Part shown: positions 1 to 7,285 of the stretch, one piece after another
How the letters are laid out: every line of letters starts with the position of its first letter
How positions within the stretch are numbered: position 1 is the first letter of the stretch
Made by a program: the position numbers and the translations under genes
The notes under the pieces: generated by a model
Seen by the model: the letters and a program-made list of their open reading frames with translations, nothing else
Database searches by the model: none
What the model was told of the DNA's origin: nothing
DNA from: Bacteroidales bacterium UBA1458
GTDB lineage: Bacteria; Bacteroidota; Bacteroidia; Bacteroidales; VadinHA17
Length of the DNA: 32,873 nucleotides
NCBI GenBank assembly: GCA_002325785.1
Contig: DCSU01000159.1
Location: forward strand, 1-32,873
Reading direction: 5' to 3'

Positions 1-245
1 TCGAGAAACTGATTTAAAGCAATAGCTATAGCGGCAATTTCTTCCCCAGAGATTATTATTGAATGATCTTCAGCTATTTTCCCTGAATGTGGTTTTTCCC
101 TTTTCCATCGAAAATACAGGATTTTTGGTAGCAGAAAAAAGAATAAATGTAAAAGAAGCAAAGATATCATTACCACAACATAACCAAGGATTGAAATGAT
201 TATATCCAAAGAACGTATGTCGCTTATTTCTAAAATTGATACCAT
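1..245 (-). CDS. OadG-family decarboxylase gamma subunit (partial, runs off the left edge)
   Basis: Reading the minus strand from the ATG at 245 gives about 81 codons without a stop before the window ends. The product has a polar start, one strongly hydrophobic membrane segment at about residues 14-40, a basic stretch (RWKREKP) and then SGEEIAAIAIAL, the typical pattern after the membrane helix of oxaloacetate decarboxylase gamma (OadG) proteins. In sodium-pumping decarboxylases this small subunit anchors the carboxyltransferase and biotin subunits to the membrane. Its ATG lies inside the end of mmdA (16-base overlap), so translation is probably coupled. The biotin carrier and OadB-type sodium-pump subunits would be expected beyond the edge. 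Base composition is low (77 G+C in the first 240 bases, 32%). The family call is inferred from topology and the short motif only. Confidence 0.72.
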   Translation of the reverse strand, partial: MVSILEISDIRSLDIIISILGYVVVMISLLLLHLFFFLLPKILYFRWKREKPHSGKIAEDHSIIISGEEIAAIAIALNQFL

Positions 246-1807
246 GATTTTAAAGGAATATTAGGGTGTTTTTTCGGGGGATTCATTTCTTTCTTGGTAG
301 AGAGGGTTTGCAATGCCCTGATAACCCTGAACCGGGTATTCCGGGGTTCTATGATATCATCAATATATCCATATTTAGCTGCTTCATAAGGAGTTGCAAA
401 TTTTTCCCGGTACTCGTCCTCTTTCATTTCGGTATATTTTTTTGCTTCCTCCTCGCTGGTAAAATTCGCAATATTTTTCCCCTCAAGAATCTCTATTGCA
501 CCCTTAGGGCCCATAACGGCGATTTCAGCACTTGGCCAGGCGTAATTCATATCCCCACGCAGCTGCTTTGAACTCATTACATCATGAGCTCCACCGTATG
601 ATTTTCTGAGAGTAACGGTAACTTTTGGCACGGTTGCTTCACCATATGCAAACATCAGTTTTGCACCGTGAATAATGATACCGCCATATTCCTGAGAACT
701 ACCGGGTAGAAAACCGGGAACGTCCACCAAAGTTACTATCGGGATATTGAATGCATCGCAGAAACGGATGAAGCGGGCTGCCTTGCGTGATGCCTCAATG
801 TCAAGTACTCCGGCAAGGTATGCCGGCTGGTTGGCTACAATGCCAACGGGCATCCCGTCAAACTTGGCGAATCCGACTATTATGTTCCTGGCATAAGCTT
901 CATGCACCTCCGTAAAATCGCTGTAGTCAACAACCCTGGTGATGATATCCTTAACGTCATAAGGCTGGTTAGGGCTGTCGGGGATGATATCGTTCAGTTC
1001 ATCCTCGAGCCTGTCGATCGGGTCATCACACAGTGTCTGCGGCGGCTCCTCAAGGTTGTTTTGGGGCATATAGCTGAGCAGTTTTCTTATCAGGTCAAGG
1101 CCCTCTTGCTCCTCATCCACAGCGAAGTGAGCCACACCTGATTTGGAGGCGTGGACGCCTGCTCCGCCGAGATCATCTATGGTGATATCTTCGCCGGTGA
1201 CAGCTTTGGCAACCTTTGGTCCGGTGACGAACATATAGCTGCTTTTGCGGCTCATAACAATGAAGTCAGTCAGCGCGGGTGAGTATACGGCGCCGCCGGC
1301 ACATGGGCCGAAGATGGCGGATATCTGCGGTATTACTCCGGAAGCTAATATGTTCCGCTCAAAGATCTCGGCATAGCCTGCCAGGCTTCGTACCCCCTCC
1401 TGTATGCGTGCCCCGCCTGAGTCATTGATTCCGATGACGGGTGCTCCCACCTGCATAGCCTGGTCCATAATTTTGCATATTTTCTGTGCAAAAGTTTCTG
1501 ACAGGGACCCTCCGAAGACAGTGAAATCCTGGGCGTAGACGTATACCACCCTGCCGTCTATCGTACCGTGGCCGGTGATCACACCGTCAGAGAGGTACTT
1601 CTTATCCGCCAGGCCGAAGTCCTCGGTCCGGTGTGTGACAAACATGTCGTACTCTTCAAAGCTTCCTTCATCAAGCAGCATGGTTATGCGTTCCCTTGCT
1701 GTCAGTTTACCCTTGGAGTGCTGGTCATCAATACGTTTGTCGCCTCCGCCTTTGCGTGCTTTCTCCCTGAAATCAAGGAGCTGTTTGATTCTTTCCTGAC
1801 TGTTCAT
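230..1807 (-). CDS. mmdA: Methylmalonyl-CoA decarboxylase / propionyl-CoA carboxylase carboxyltransferase (alpha/beta) subunit
   Basis: This 525-residue protein is full length for the biotin-dependent acyl-CoA carboxyltransferase family. It moves a carboxyl group between methylmalonyl-CoA/propionyl-CoA and biotin. Both halves of the crotonase-like double fold are visible. The N-terminal half has KGKLTARERI (32-41), FGGSLSETFAQKI (98-110), the CoA-site SGGARIQEG (130-138) and GPCAGGAVYSPAL (167-179). The C-terminal half has VGIVANQP, VDVPGFLPGSSQEYGGII and RKSYGGAHDVMSSK. It follows mce by 9 bases and overlaps the OadG-like gene by 16, and this neighbourhood favours the decarboxylase role (succinate-to-propionate with sodium export) over a propionyl-CoA carboxylase. 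The two cannot be separated from this subunit alone. The protein would act at the inner face of the cytoplasmic membrane. Confidence 0.93.
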   Translation of the reverse strand: MNSQERIKQLLDFREKARKGGGDKRIDDQHSKGKLTARERITMLLDEGSFEEYDMFVTHRTEDFGLADKKYLSDGVITGHGTIDGRVVYVYAQDFTVFGGSLSETFAQKICKIMDQAMQVGAPVIGINDSGGARIQEGVRSLAGYAEIFERNILASGVIPQISAIFGPCAGGAVYSPALTDFIVMSRKSSYMFVTGPKVAKAVTGEDITIDDLGGAGVHASKSGVAHFAVDEEQEGLDLIRKLLSYMPQNNLEEPPQTLCDDPIDRLEDELNDIIPDSPNQPYDVKDIITRVVDYSDFTEVHEAYARNIIVGFAKFDGMPVGIVANQPAYLAGVLDIEASRKAARFIRFCDAFNIPIVTLVDVPGFLPGSSQEYGGIIIHGAKLMFAYGEATVPKVTVTLRKSYGGAHDVMSSKQLRGDMNYAWPSAEIAVMGPKGAIEILEGKNIANFTSEEEAKKYTEMKEDEYREKFATPYEAAKYGYIDDIIEPRNTRFRVIRALQTLSTKKEMNPPKKHPNIPLKSWYQF

Positions 1808-1816
1808 CGAACCTTA

Positions 1817-2239
1817 TTATTTGTTTTTATCTCTGTTGCTGGCTTCGCAGAATTCCGTAAGAACCCCGACAGTGGATTTAGGGTGAAGAAAGGCGATATT
1901 CATCCCCTCGGCACCGCGCCTGGGTTGAGTGTCAATGAGCCTCACTCCTGCCGCCTCTGCCTCACGGAGGCACTGACCGATGTTCTCAACGGCAAATGCA
2001 ATATGATGGATGCCCTCTCCCCTTTTCTCAATGAATTTTCCAATGGGTCCTTCGGGGTCAGTTGACTCGAGCAGTTCAATCTTGGTCTGTCCGATCATGA
2101 AAAAGGCCGTCTTCACCTTCTGGTCAGCAACCTCTTCAATGTTGTAACATGTCAGACCCAGAACCTTCTCATAGAAGGGAATTGCATCGGCAATTGAGTT
2201 GACGGCTATGCCAATATGCTCAATATGTGTGGGTTTCAT
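1817..2239 (-). CDS. mce: Methylmalonyl-CoA epimerase
   Basis: The 140-residue protein has the length and pattern of methylmalonyl-CoA epimerase, a metal-dependent enzyme of the VOC (glyoxalase) superfamily that interconverts the (R) and (S) forms of methylmalonyl-CoA. The start MKPTHIEHIGIAV carries the first metal histidine (H8). KIELLEST, GEGIHHIAFAVENI and the final GVLTEF supply the other positions expected around the metal and acid/base residues. It is the first gene of the mce-mmdA-oadG run, so it feeds the correct stereoisomer from methylmalonyl-CoA mutase to the decarboxylase. Upstream, 2240-2407 (168 bases) has no gene; I saw no convincing promoter there, only an A/T-rich leader before the ATG. 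Confidence 0.93.
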   Translation of the reverse strand: MKPTHIEHIGIAVNSIADAIPFYEKVLGLTCYNIEEVADQKVKTAFFMIGQTKIELLESTDPEGPIGKFIEKRGEGIHHIAFAVENIGQCLREAEAAGVRLIDTQPRRGAEGMNIAFLHPKSTVGVLTEFCEASNRDKNK

Positions 2240-2407
2240 AAATAAACGGTTTAAAAATTCGCAAAAAAAAGATAGCGCAAATTAATGGATTTAAGCGCTG
2301 TCTTACAGGACAATTATCATGTTTCCGAATTTTTTGAGCCTCAGTACAAACTTCCTGAAGGAATGTCGCGTTGCAGGCCGCCACTTAAATCGTACAAATC
2401 CGGGGGC

Positions 2408-3979
2408 TCAGAACGGGAAGTCGGACGGCAGGGATTCAAGCTCCTTTGTTTCGGGCATGAGGGCCGCCTCGTGGATGGGATTTCCGTCGACGAAGATTGC
2501 CTTGTATGGTTTGGTGGGGCAGGCGTATTCGCACGCCCCGCATCCGATACAGATATCATCCTTCACCTCCGGGATAAGGAGGTTTCCCTCAAAAGGAACC
2601 ATATGGCATGCTTTGGTGGGGCAATGTTCCGAACAGGCTCCACAGGCTGTCTTCTCAGTGTTGACAATGCAGTTGTCCTTAATGAAGACAGCCTTGCCAA
2701 GCTGTGTCAGCTTTTTGGCTTCGATCATAAGTGGCATGATGGCGCCTGTGGGGCAGACATCAGTACAGCGGTTGCATTCGTAGTTGCAGAACCCTGTGTG
2801 GAAATCCATCCTCGGCTGCATGATGCCGGCAAAGCCATATTCACTGACGGAAGGCTGAATGACATTGGTAGGGCAGGCGGTGACACAGAGGTTGCAGGCC
2901 GTACACCTGGAGGTAAATGAAGCAATTCCTATTGAACCGGGAGGCGACACCGGGTAGAGCCTGTCTTCCTTCACTGTAGAGTCCTTTGTCGGAGACGGAA
3001 CGGTTGTGTTTTGTGCGCGGACAAGCTGTGTTCCGCCGGCGAGCAGCACCAGTGAACCGGTAATGAAACTGCGCCTTGTGGCGTCGGTATCGCTCTCCTT
3101 GCCAGTCTTGCGTTTCAGTCTCACCGGGCCGTATGACATAGCGTCATCCTTGCATGAGTCAATGCAGTTGAAACAGCTTACGCATCGGCTCACGTCGACG
3201 TGCTTGTTCAGGAAATCGATGCACGATGATTTGCAGGCCATGGCGCATCTGCCGCAACGGGTGCATTTGTCCTCATCAAACCTGATCCTGAAGAGGGAGA
3301 ATTTACTCAGCAGACCCAGAAAAGTTCCTACCGGACAGACGGTGTTGCAGTAGAGTCTTCCGTACCTGAATGCAAGGAATCCGATTAGCAGCAGAAATGC
3401 TGTCGGAATGAAGTAAGCAGCCAGCTCATAGGGTTTGATGTCAACCCTGTAAAGAGTGTAAATATCAAATTTCCCCAATAGTGCTGCCAGGAGGTTATTT
3501 ACAAATAGCACTGCAGGTTTGGCAAAATAGGTCATGAAACGGCCAAATGTGCTGTAGGGGTCAAGTATAGTGAGCACATAGACACCGCCGAGCAGAAGTA
3601 TTCCGGCAGTGAGCACCAAAATGAAATAGCGGAGAACAGTATATGGTTTCTTGTAACCGTATCTGCGGAAGCGTCTCTTGAACAGTCCGCCTGCCCTGCT
3701 GATGCCATCCTGAAGTATACCGAGGGGACAGATGAAGCTGCAGTAGGTCCGGCCGGTCAGTAAAGTAAGGATTATCACCACGATAAATCCGGTGGCAGTT
3801 GCCACTCCGGCAACTACAAACTTCAGGAGTGAGGGTGCAAACTGGAGATATAGGATCGGGCCGAAGGTCTTTTCGCCCAGAATGCCCCTGAAATCGATGA
3901 AGAGAAAAGCAAAAAGAAGAAGGACAAGAGCAGAAAATACCGTGCGAATATGTTTCAGTGCAGATGACTTCATGGACAT
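2408..3979 (-). CDS. Membrane polyferredoxin, NapH-NapG-like fusion (4Fe-4S protein)
   Basis: The 523-residue protein has two parts. Residues 1-230 hold several hydrophobic helices and two CxxxCP motifs (C80-C84-P, C211-C215-P), followed by two 4Fe-4S motifs (C239/242/245/249 and C266/269/272/276). This is the layout of NapH and related quinol-side membrane ferredoxins. At residues 301-322 an internal TRRSFITGS plus hydrophobic stretch looks like a Tat signal. After it come four more 4Fe-4S motifs (C359/362/365/369, C398/402/405/409, C437/446/449/453, C477/480/483/487) in the order seen in NapG/MauM-type periplasmic ferredoxins. The simplest reading is a quinone-linked membrane part fused to an exported ferredoxin head. 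The gene starts at the base following the stop of the DUF362 gene, so the two are probably made together. A second ATG six bases downstream is possible. The redox partner is not identifiable. Confidence 0.8.
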   Translation of the reverse strand: MSMKSSALKHIRTVFSALVLLLFAFLFIDFRGILGEKTFGPILYLQFAPSLLKFVVAGVATATGFIVVIILTLLTGRTYCSFICPLGILQDGISRAGGLFKRRFRRYGYKKPYTVLRYFILVLTAGILLLGGVYVLTILDPYSTFGRFMTYFAKPAVLFVNNLLAALLGKFDIYTLYRVDIKPYELAAYFIPTAFLLLIGFLAFRYGRLYCNTVCPVGTFLGLLSKFSLFRIRFDEDKCTRCGRCAMACKSSCIDFLNKHVDVSRCVSCFNCIDSCKDDAMSYGPVRLKRKTGKESDTDATRRSFITGSLVLLAGGTQLVRAQNTTVPSPTKDSTVKEDRLYPVSPPGSIGIASFTSRCTACNLCVTACPTNVIQPSVSEYGFAGIMQPRMDFHTGFCNYECNRCTDVCPTGAIMPLMIEAKKLTQLGKAVFIKDNCIVNTEKTACGACSEHCPTKACHMVPFEGNLLIPEVKDDICIGCGACEYACPTKPYKAIFVDGNPIHEAALMPETKELESLPSDFPF

Positions 3980-4906
3980 CTACATTTTCATCCTGTGGAT
4001 ATTCATGGTTGACAGGTCCATCTTGCCGATGCCCATCCCGGCTGCCAGGGCTATGTGTTCAATGGAAGAGGGTTCCTTACCCATCATTTTGGCGCCTGCG
4101 GCATCAATCGCCACCCAGTCGGTTGAGATCATGAGTGATTTCATGTTGGACAGGTCTTCTTTTGAAACGCCGCGCGGACCGTTGCGCATCATCACGTTGT
4201 AAGCATCCATGACGTTTAGCGTCGGTTTCTTCGTGTAGAGTGCATAATCGGCAATGCACTGGTTAAGGTTGTTCCTGTGCCAGTAACCGCGATCCCATAT
4301 CACGCCCATCATGTTCTTGAGGGCGCCTGTCATCATCGCGGAACTGTGGTGCTTCAGCACCGGCACATTGATAAAGACGTCACTGCTTAATACAAGTTCA
4401 TGGACCTTGGTTTTTGTGAGCTTTTTCCCGTTGGGAATAGTAACTTCCTGGTAATAGCTCTCGGAATTGCCCGGAACAATCTTGCCCCCTGCATCCTTAA
4501 CAGCCTGTTCCACGCCTGAGTTCTTATAGCACTTTATCCAGTTGTCGCACGTATTGTCGAAGACATAGACCTCTTTTGCCCCTGCCCTGTAACAGTGTTC
4601 AATAATTCTTCTGACGAGTGCCGGATTGGTGTTGGCTCCCTTGTCGGGAACGACATCCCATCCTATATTAGGTTTTACAAGTACCTTCTGTCCCTTGCCG
4701 ACGAAAGTTCCCATCCCTCCGAGAGCCTGAATACCCATGTCAAACATGGCTGCGGGCTCACCGCCCATGACAGCTACAAGGTCATAGTTGGCTCCCGCAG
4801 GCAGCGGTGTACCAGCCAGAGCCTTTCCGTAACGGCCAAAACTCATATAAGCCCCTGCAGCCAGTCCGGCACCTACCGAACTACGCAAAAAATTCCTTCT
4901 TTTCAT
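3980..4906 (-). CDS. DUF362-domain protein with Tat signal
   Basis: The 308-residue protein begins MKRRNFLRSSVGAGLAAGA, a twin-arginine (Tat) type leader, so it is probably exported folded. The mature part shows motifs I associate with the DUF362 family: VLVKPNIGWD, FINVPVLKHH, ALKNMMGV, MRNGPRG and DWVAIDAAGAKMMG. The family has no settled biochemical role. Several members are fused to or encoded beside 4Fe-4S ferredoxin domains, as here, where the polyferredoxin gene follows with no gap. No ferredoxin-type cysteine motif is present in this protein itself; its few cysteines are scattered. I infer a metal- or redox-related job on the outer side of the membrane, in partnership with the downstream polyferredoxin, but no reaction can be named. 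Confidence 0.82.
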   Translation of the reverse strand: MKRRNFLRSSVGAGLAAGAYMSFGRYGKALAGTPLPAGANYDLVAVMGGEPAAMFDMGIQALGGMGTFVGKGQKVLVKPNIGWDVVPDKGANTNPALVRRIIEHCYRAGAKEVYVFDNTCDNWIKCYKNSGVEQAVKDAGGKIVPGNSESYYQEVTIPNGKKLTKTKVHELVLSSDVFINVPVLKHHSSAMMTGALKNMMGVIWDRGYWHRNNLNQCIADYALYTKKPTLNVMDAYNVMMRNGPRGVSKEDLSNMKSLMISTDWVAIDAAGAKMMGKEPSSIEHIALAAGMGIGKMDLSTMNIHRMKM

Positions 4907-4946
4907 CCCCTGTTAAATCAAATATTACCCCAAAAATGAGAAGATG

Positions 4947-4954
4947 CAAAGTAA
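4947..4954 (-). promoter_or_regulatory. Possible Bacteroidota -7 box for the DUF362/polyferredoxin pair
   Basis: On the minus strand TTACTTTG differs by one base from the phylum's -7 consensus TAnnTTTG and lies 40 bases before the DUF362 ATG. No good -33 TTTG is found at the usual spacing. A competing reading uses this TTTG as the -33 element for AATATTTG 20 bases further down, but that would leave almost no leader. This is weak evidence only. Confidence 0.22.
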
Positions 4955-4998
4955 ACATTTTTTTTAATATATCGGCTCCGTATTCTTATATTAGCAGC

Positions 4999-5023
4999 CT
5001 GAGCAGCCGGCCCTGCGCGTCAG
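4999..5023 (+). other. Possible stem-loop in the larC leader
   Basis: CTGAGCAG (4999-5006) can pair with CTGC (5013-5016) and TCAG (5020-5023), giving an eight-pair stem with a three-base bulge (GCG) and a six-base loop. It lies 40 bases before the larC ATG in a G+C-rich patch of an otherwise A/T-rich intergenic region (4907-5062). There is no T-run, so it is not a classical terminator. It could be a leader RNA element or chance. No known nickel riboswitch pattern was recognised. Confidence 0.22.
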
Positions 5024-5062
5024 CGTGAGGAGAACAGCAAGTGTTAAAAAAACTAAAAGAAA

Positions 5063-6481
5063 ATGAAAATACTGTACTACGAGTGTTTTTCGGGGATAAG
5101 CGGGGATATGAACCTGGGGGCCATGATCGATCTGGGCGTCAGCCGTGATACCCTGATAAACGGTCTGAATAAACTGAATATAGATGGATGGAGGCTTGAA
5201 ATCGTAACCGACCAGAGGCACGGTATTACGGGCACAAAGGTAACAGTTGTGACTGATGAGGCTGATGGTACGGTACATGATCATGACCACCTTCACTCGC
5301 ACAGTCATGATCACACACATGATCATGAGCACGCACATGATCATGACCACGGGCATGAGCACGAGCACGAACACAGCCATGAGCATGAGCACCAACACGA
5401 ACACGACAATGGTCATGACAATGACAATGACCATAACCATCATCATAGCGACCACCTGCACGATGATGATCAACTGCATCACCCGGAGAGTCAACAGCAC
5501 TCTCATGATCACCAGCACGGGCACAGGAGTCTGTCTGACATAGATAAGATTATTAATGACAGCAGCCTCCCGGAGAATGTCAAGGTTCTGGCTATGCAGA
5601 TATTCAGCCGTATTGGGGTTGCCGAGGCAGCCGTACATAACAAACCTCTGAACGAGATCCACTTTCATGAAGTGGGTGCGATAGATTCCATCGTTGACAT
5701 TGTGGGTGCGGCCATATGCTTTGACGCCCTCGGGGCGGAAAAGGTGTATGTCTCTGATATAGAGCTTGGCAGCGGGATGGTACGCTGCGAGCACGGCCTC
5801 CTGCCGGTCCCGGCGCCAGCCACCGCCCGAATCATTGCCGGCTTCCCGGTCCACACCGGAGGGGTTACCTTTGAGGCTACCACACCGACAGGAGCAGCCA
5901 TTATTGCCACAGTTGCCGAGCCACTGCCCGCAGGCATGAAGTTCGTCATCAAAAGTACAGGTTACGGTATAGGCCAGAAGATAAATCCTGCCAGGCCGAA
6001 TATTCTCAGGGTCTTTCTTGCGGAAACCGGTCAGCCGGAAGATAAAGGGCACACAGCTTACCTTATAGAGTGCAATGTTGATGACATGAACCCTGAGCTG
6101 TCAGATTACATATCGGCCAGACTGTTTGCAGCGGGAGCCGGCGATGTCTGGTTTAGTCCCGTGATAATGAAAAAGGGCCGACCGGCCTTCACCCTCAGCG
6201 TCATCTGCGAGGAAGAGCAGAAAGATGCCGTCAGGGAGATACTGTTCACGGAGTCGACAACTATAGGCCTTAGAGTAACGCCCTTTGTCAAAGAGACGCT
6301 GCACCGGGTGTTTGAGGAGGTTGAGACGCGGTTCGGAAAGGTTATTCTGAAGAAATCATACTTCAATGACAGGCTTGTATCCGTCAAGCCGGAAGCCGAC
6401 AGGTGTGCGGCCATTGCGGCGGAGACAGGCCTGCCCATGAAGCAGGTCATCCAGGAGATAAACGCACTCGGACTGAAGTAG
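5063..6481 (+). CDS. larC: Nickel-pincer cofactor nickel insertase LarC, with histidine-rich insert
   Basis: LarC inserts nickel, using CTP, into the dithio-pyridinium mononucleotide to finish the nickel-pincer nucleotide cofactor of lactate racemase and relatives. The 472-residue protein starts MKILYYECFSGISGDMNLGA, the hallmark LarC N-terminus, and later has HFHEVGAIDSIVDIVGA, a TPTGAAIIA motif and NVDDMNPE near residue 340. Residues 72-154 are an extreme histidine-rich insert (36 His in 83 residues, mostly His-Asp/His-Glu alternation), probably for nickel binding or storage. The N- and C-terminal domains are in one frame here, unlike Lactiplantibacillus plantarum, where a programmed frameshift joins larC1 and larC2. 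larE follows after two bases. The ATG is preceded by an A-rich leader (AAACTAAAAGAAA), usual for this phylum. Confidence 0.94.
   Translation: MKILYYECFSGISGDMNLGAMIDLGVSRDTLINGLNKLNIDGWRLEIVTDQRHGITGTKVTVVTDEADGTVHDHDHLHSHSHDHTHDHEHAHDHDHGHEHEHEHSHEHEHQHEHDNGHDNDNDHNHHHSDHLHDDDQLHHPESQQHSHDHQHGHRSLSDIDKIINDSSLPENVKVLAMQIFSRIGVAEAAVHNKPLNEIHFHEVGAIDSIVDIVGAAICFDALGAEKVYVSDIELGSGMVRCEHGLLPVPAPATARIIAGFPVHTGGVTFEATTPTGAAIIATVAEPLPAGMKFVIKSTGYGIGQKINPARPNILRVFLAETGQPEDKGHTAYLIECNVDDMNPELSDYISARLFAAGAGDVWFSPVIMKKGRPAFTLSVICEEEQKDAVREILFTESTTIGLRVTPFVKETLHRVFEEVETRFGKVILKKSYFNDRLVSVKPEADRCAAIAAETGLPMKQVIQEINALGLK
5276..5524 (+). repeat. Histidine-rich coding repeat inside larC
   Basis: About 250 bases built of degenerate CAT/CAC-GAC/GAG/CAG dipeptide codons encode residues 72-154 of LarC, mainly His alternating with Asp, Glu or Ser. 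Codons vary (CAT and CAC, GAT and GAC, GAG and GAA), so it is not a perfect microsatellite and seems maintained at protein level. The same periodicity creates long open frames on the opposite strand and in other frames, which are artefacts. Confidence 0.85.
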
Positions 6482-6483
6482 TC

Positions 6484-7281
6484 ATGGTACTTTCTGAAAA
6501 AAAGGATAACCTGAGGGCCATACTTGCTGACGCGGGGTCAGCTGTAATAGCTCTTTCCGGCGGCACGGACAGTACCTTCCTGGTCAGTTTTGCCGCTACT
6601 GTCACGGAACTGAGGATGATGGCTTTGACGGTCAGCACTCCGTACATGTTCTCTTCCGAGGTGGACGATGCCACCCTGTTTTGCAGGAGCAGGGGCATTG
6701 AGCACCGCATAATTAGCATGAAGATGCCGGTTGCTGTCAGTTCAAACCCTCCCGACAGATGCTATCTCTGCAAGCGGGAAGTAATGAAGGCAGTGACTGA
6801 GGCAGCAAAAGAAGGAGGCTTTGCATATGTTTTTGACGGCACCAATACTGATGACCTGGGTGACTATCGTCCGGGCCTGAAAGCGCTAAGGGAATATAAT
6901 ATAAAGAGTCCGCTGGCCGAGGCGGGGCTGACGAAGGCTGAGATCAGGCAGCTGGCACGTGAGGCCGGACTGGAGGTAAGCGACAAACCATCGAACACCT
7001 GCCTGCTAACCCGTTTCCCTCATGATACATTAATAGTGCCGGAGAACCTCCGCAGAGCTGAAGAGGCTGAACGGATTGTCTCAGAGATGGGATTCGCGGG
7101 TGCGCGCGTCAGGATCCACAATGATCTGGTCAGAATCGAGTTCAGAAAGGAACAGTTTGATGTAATAATCAAGGAAGAGATAAGGCTTCAGATATCGGCC
7201 GCCCTGAAAAAACTGGGCTACAACTATATTACTGCAGACATTGAAGGTTACCGCAGCGGAAGCATGAACAAAAACATCTGA
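6484..7281 (+). CDS. larE: LarE, ATP-dependent sulfur insertase for the nickel-pincer cofactor
   Basis: LarE adenylates the pyridinium biscarboxylate intermediate and transfers sulfur to make the thiocarboxylates that later hold nickel. I place the start at 6484, two bases after the larC stop; a longer frame from 6403 would overlap larC by 79 bases. The 265-residue product has the PP-loop SGGTDS (25-30), PDRCYLCK (C93 and C96), DGTNTDD (118-124) and SDKPSNTCLLTRFPH with C173, the site matching the sulfur-donating cysteine of the L. plantarum enzyme. Having C93, C96 and C173 together suggests the three-cysteine LarE class that carries a 4Fe-4S cluster (as described for Thermotoga maritima) and not the self-sacrificing one-cysteine type. 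That point is inference. larB follows after four bases. Confidence 0.92.
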   Translation: MVLSEKKDNLRAILADAGSAVIALSGGTDSTFLVSFAATVTELRMMALTVSTPYMFSSEVDDATLFCRSRGIEHRIISMKMPVAVSSNPPDRCYLCKREVMKAVTEAAKEGGFAYVFDGTNTDDLGDYRPGLKALREYNIKSPLAEAGLTKAEIRQLAREAGLEVSDKPSNTCLLTRFPHDTLIVPENLRRAEEAERIVSEMGFAGARVRIHNDLVRIEFRKEQFDVIIKEEIRLQISAALKKLGYNYITADIEGYRSGSMNKNI

Positions 7282-7285
7282 GGAT

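Noticed and set aside
2285..2920. A 211-codon plus-strand frame
   Set aside because: Antisense to the C-terminal ferredoxin part of the polyferredoxin gene, whose cysteine motifs are unmistakable; no family features in the plus-strand product.
5276..5524. Dense short repeats that could suggest a CRISPR or satellite array
   Set aside because: No constant repeat/spacer unit; the periodicity is six bases and encodes His-acid dipeptides inside larC.
4991..6052. A 353-codon open frame on the minus strand
   Set aside because: It is the mirror of larC. The His-rich repeat reads as Val/Met/Ile-rich nonsense on the other strand, while the plus-strand frame has clear LarC motifs.
6403..6483. Upstream extension of larE overlapping larC
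   Set aside because: The extra 27 residues lack family similarity and would overlap larC by 79 bases; ATG at 6484 directly after the larC stop is the natural start.
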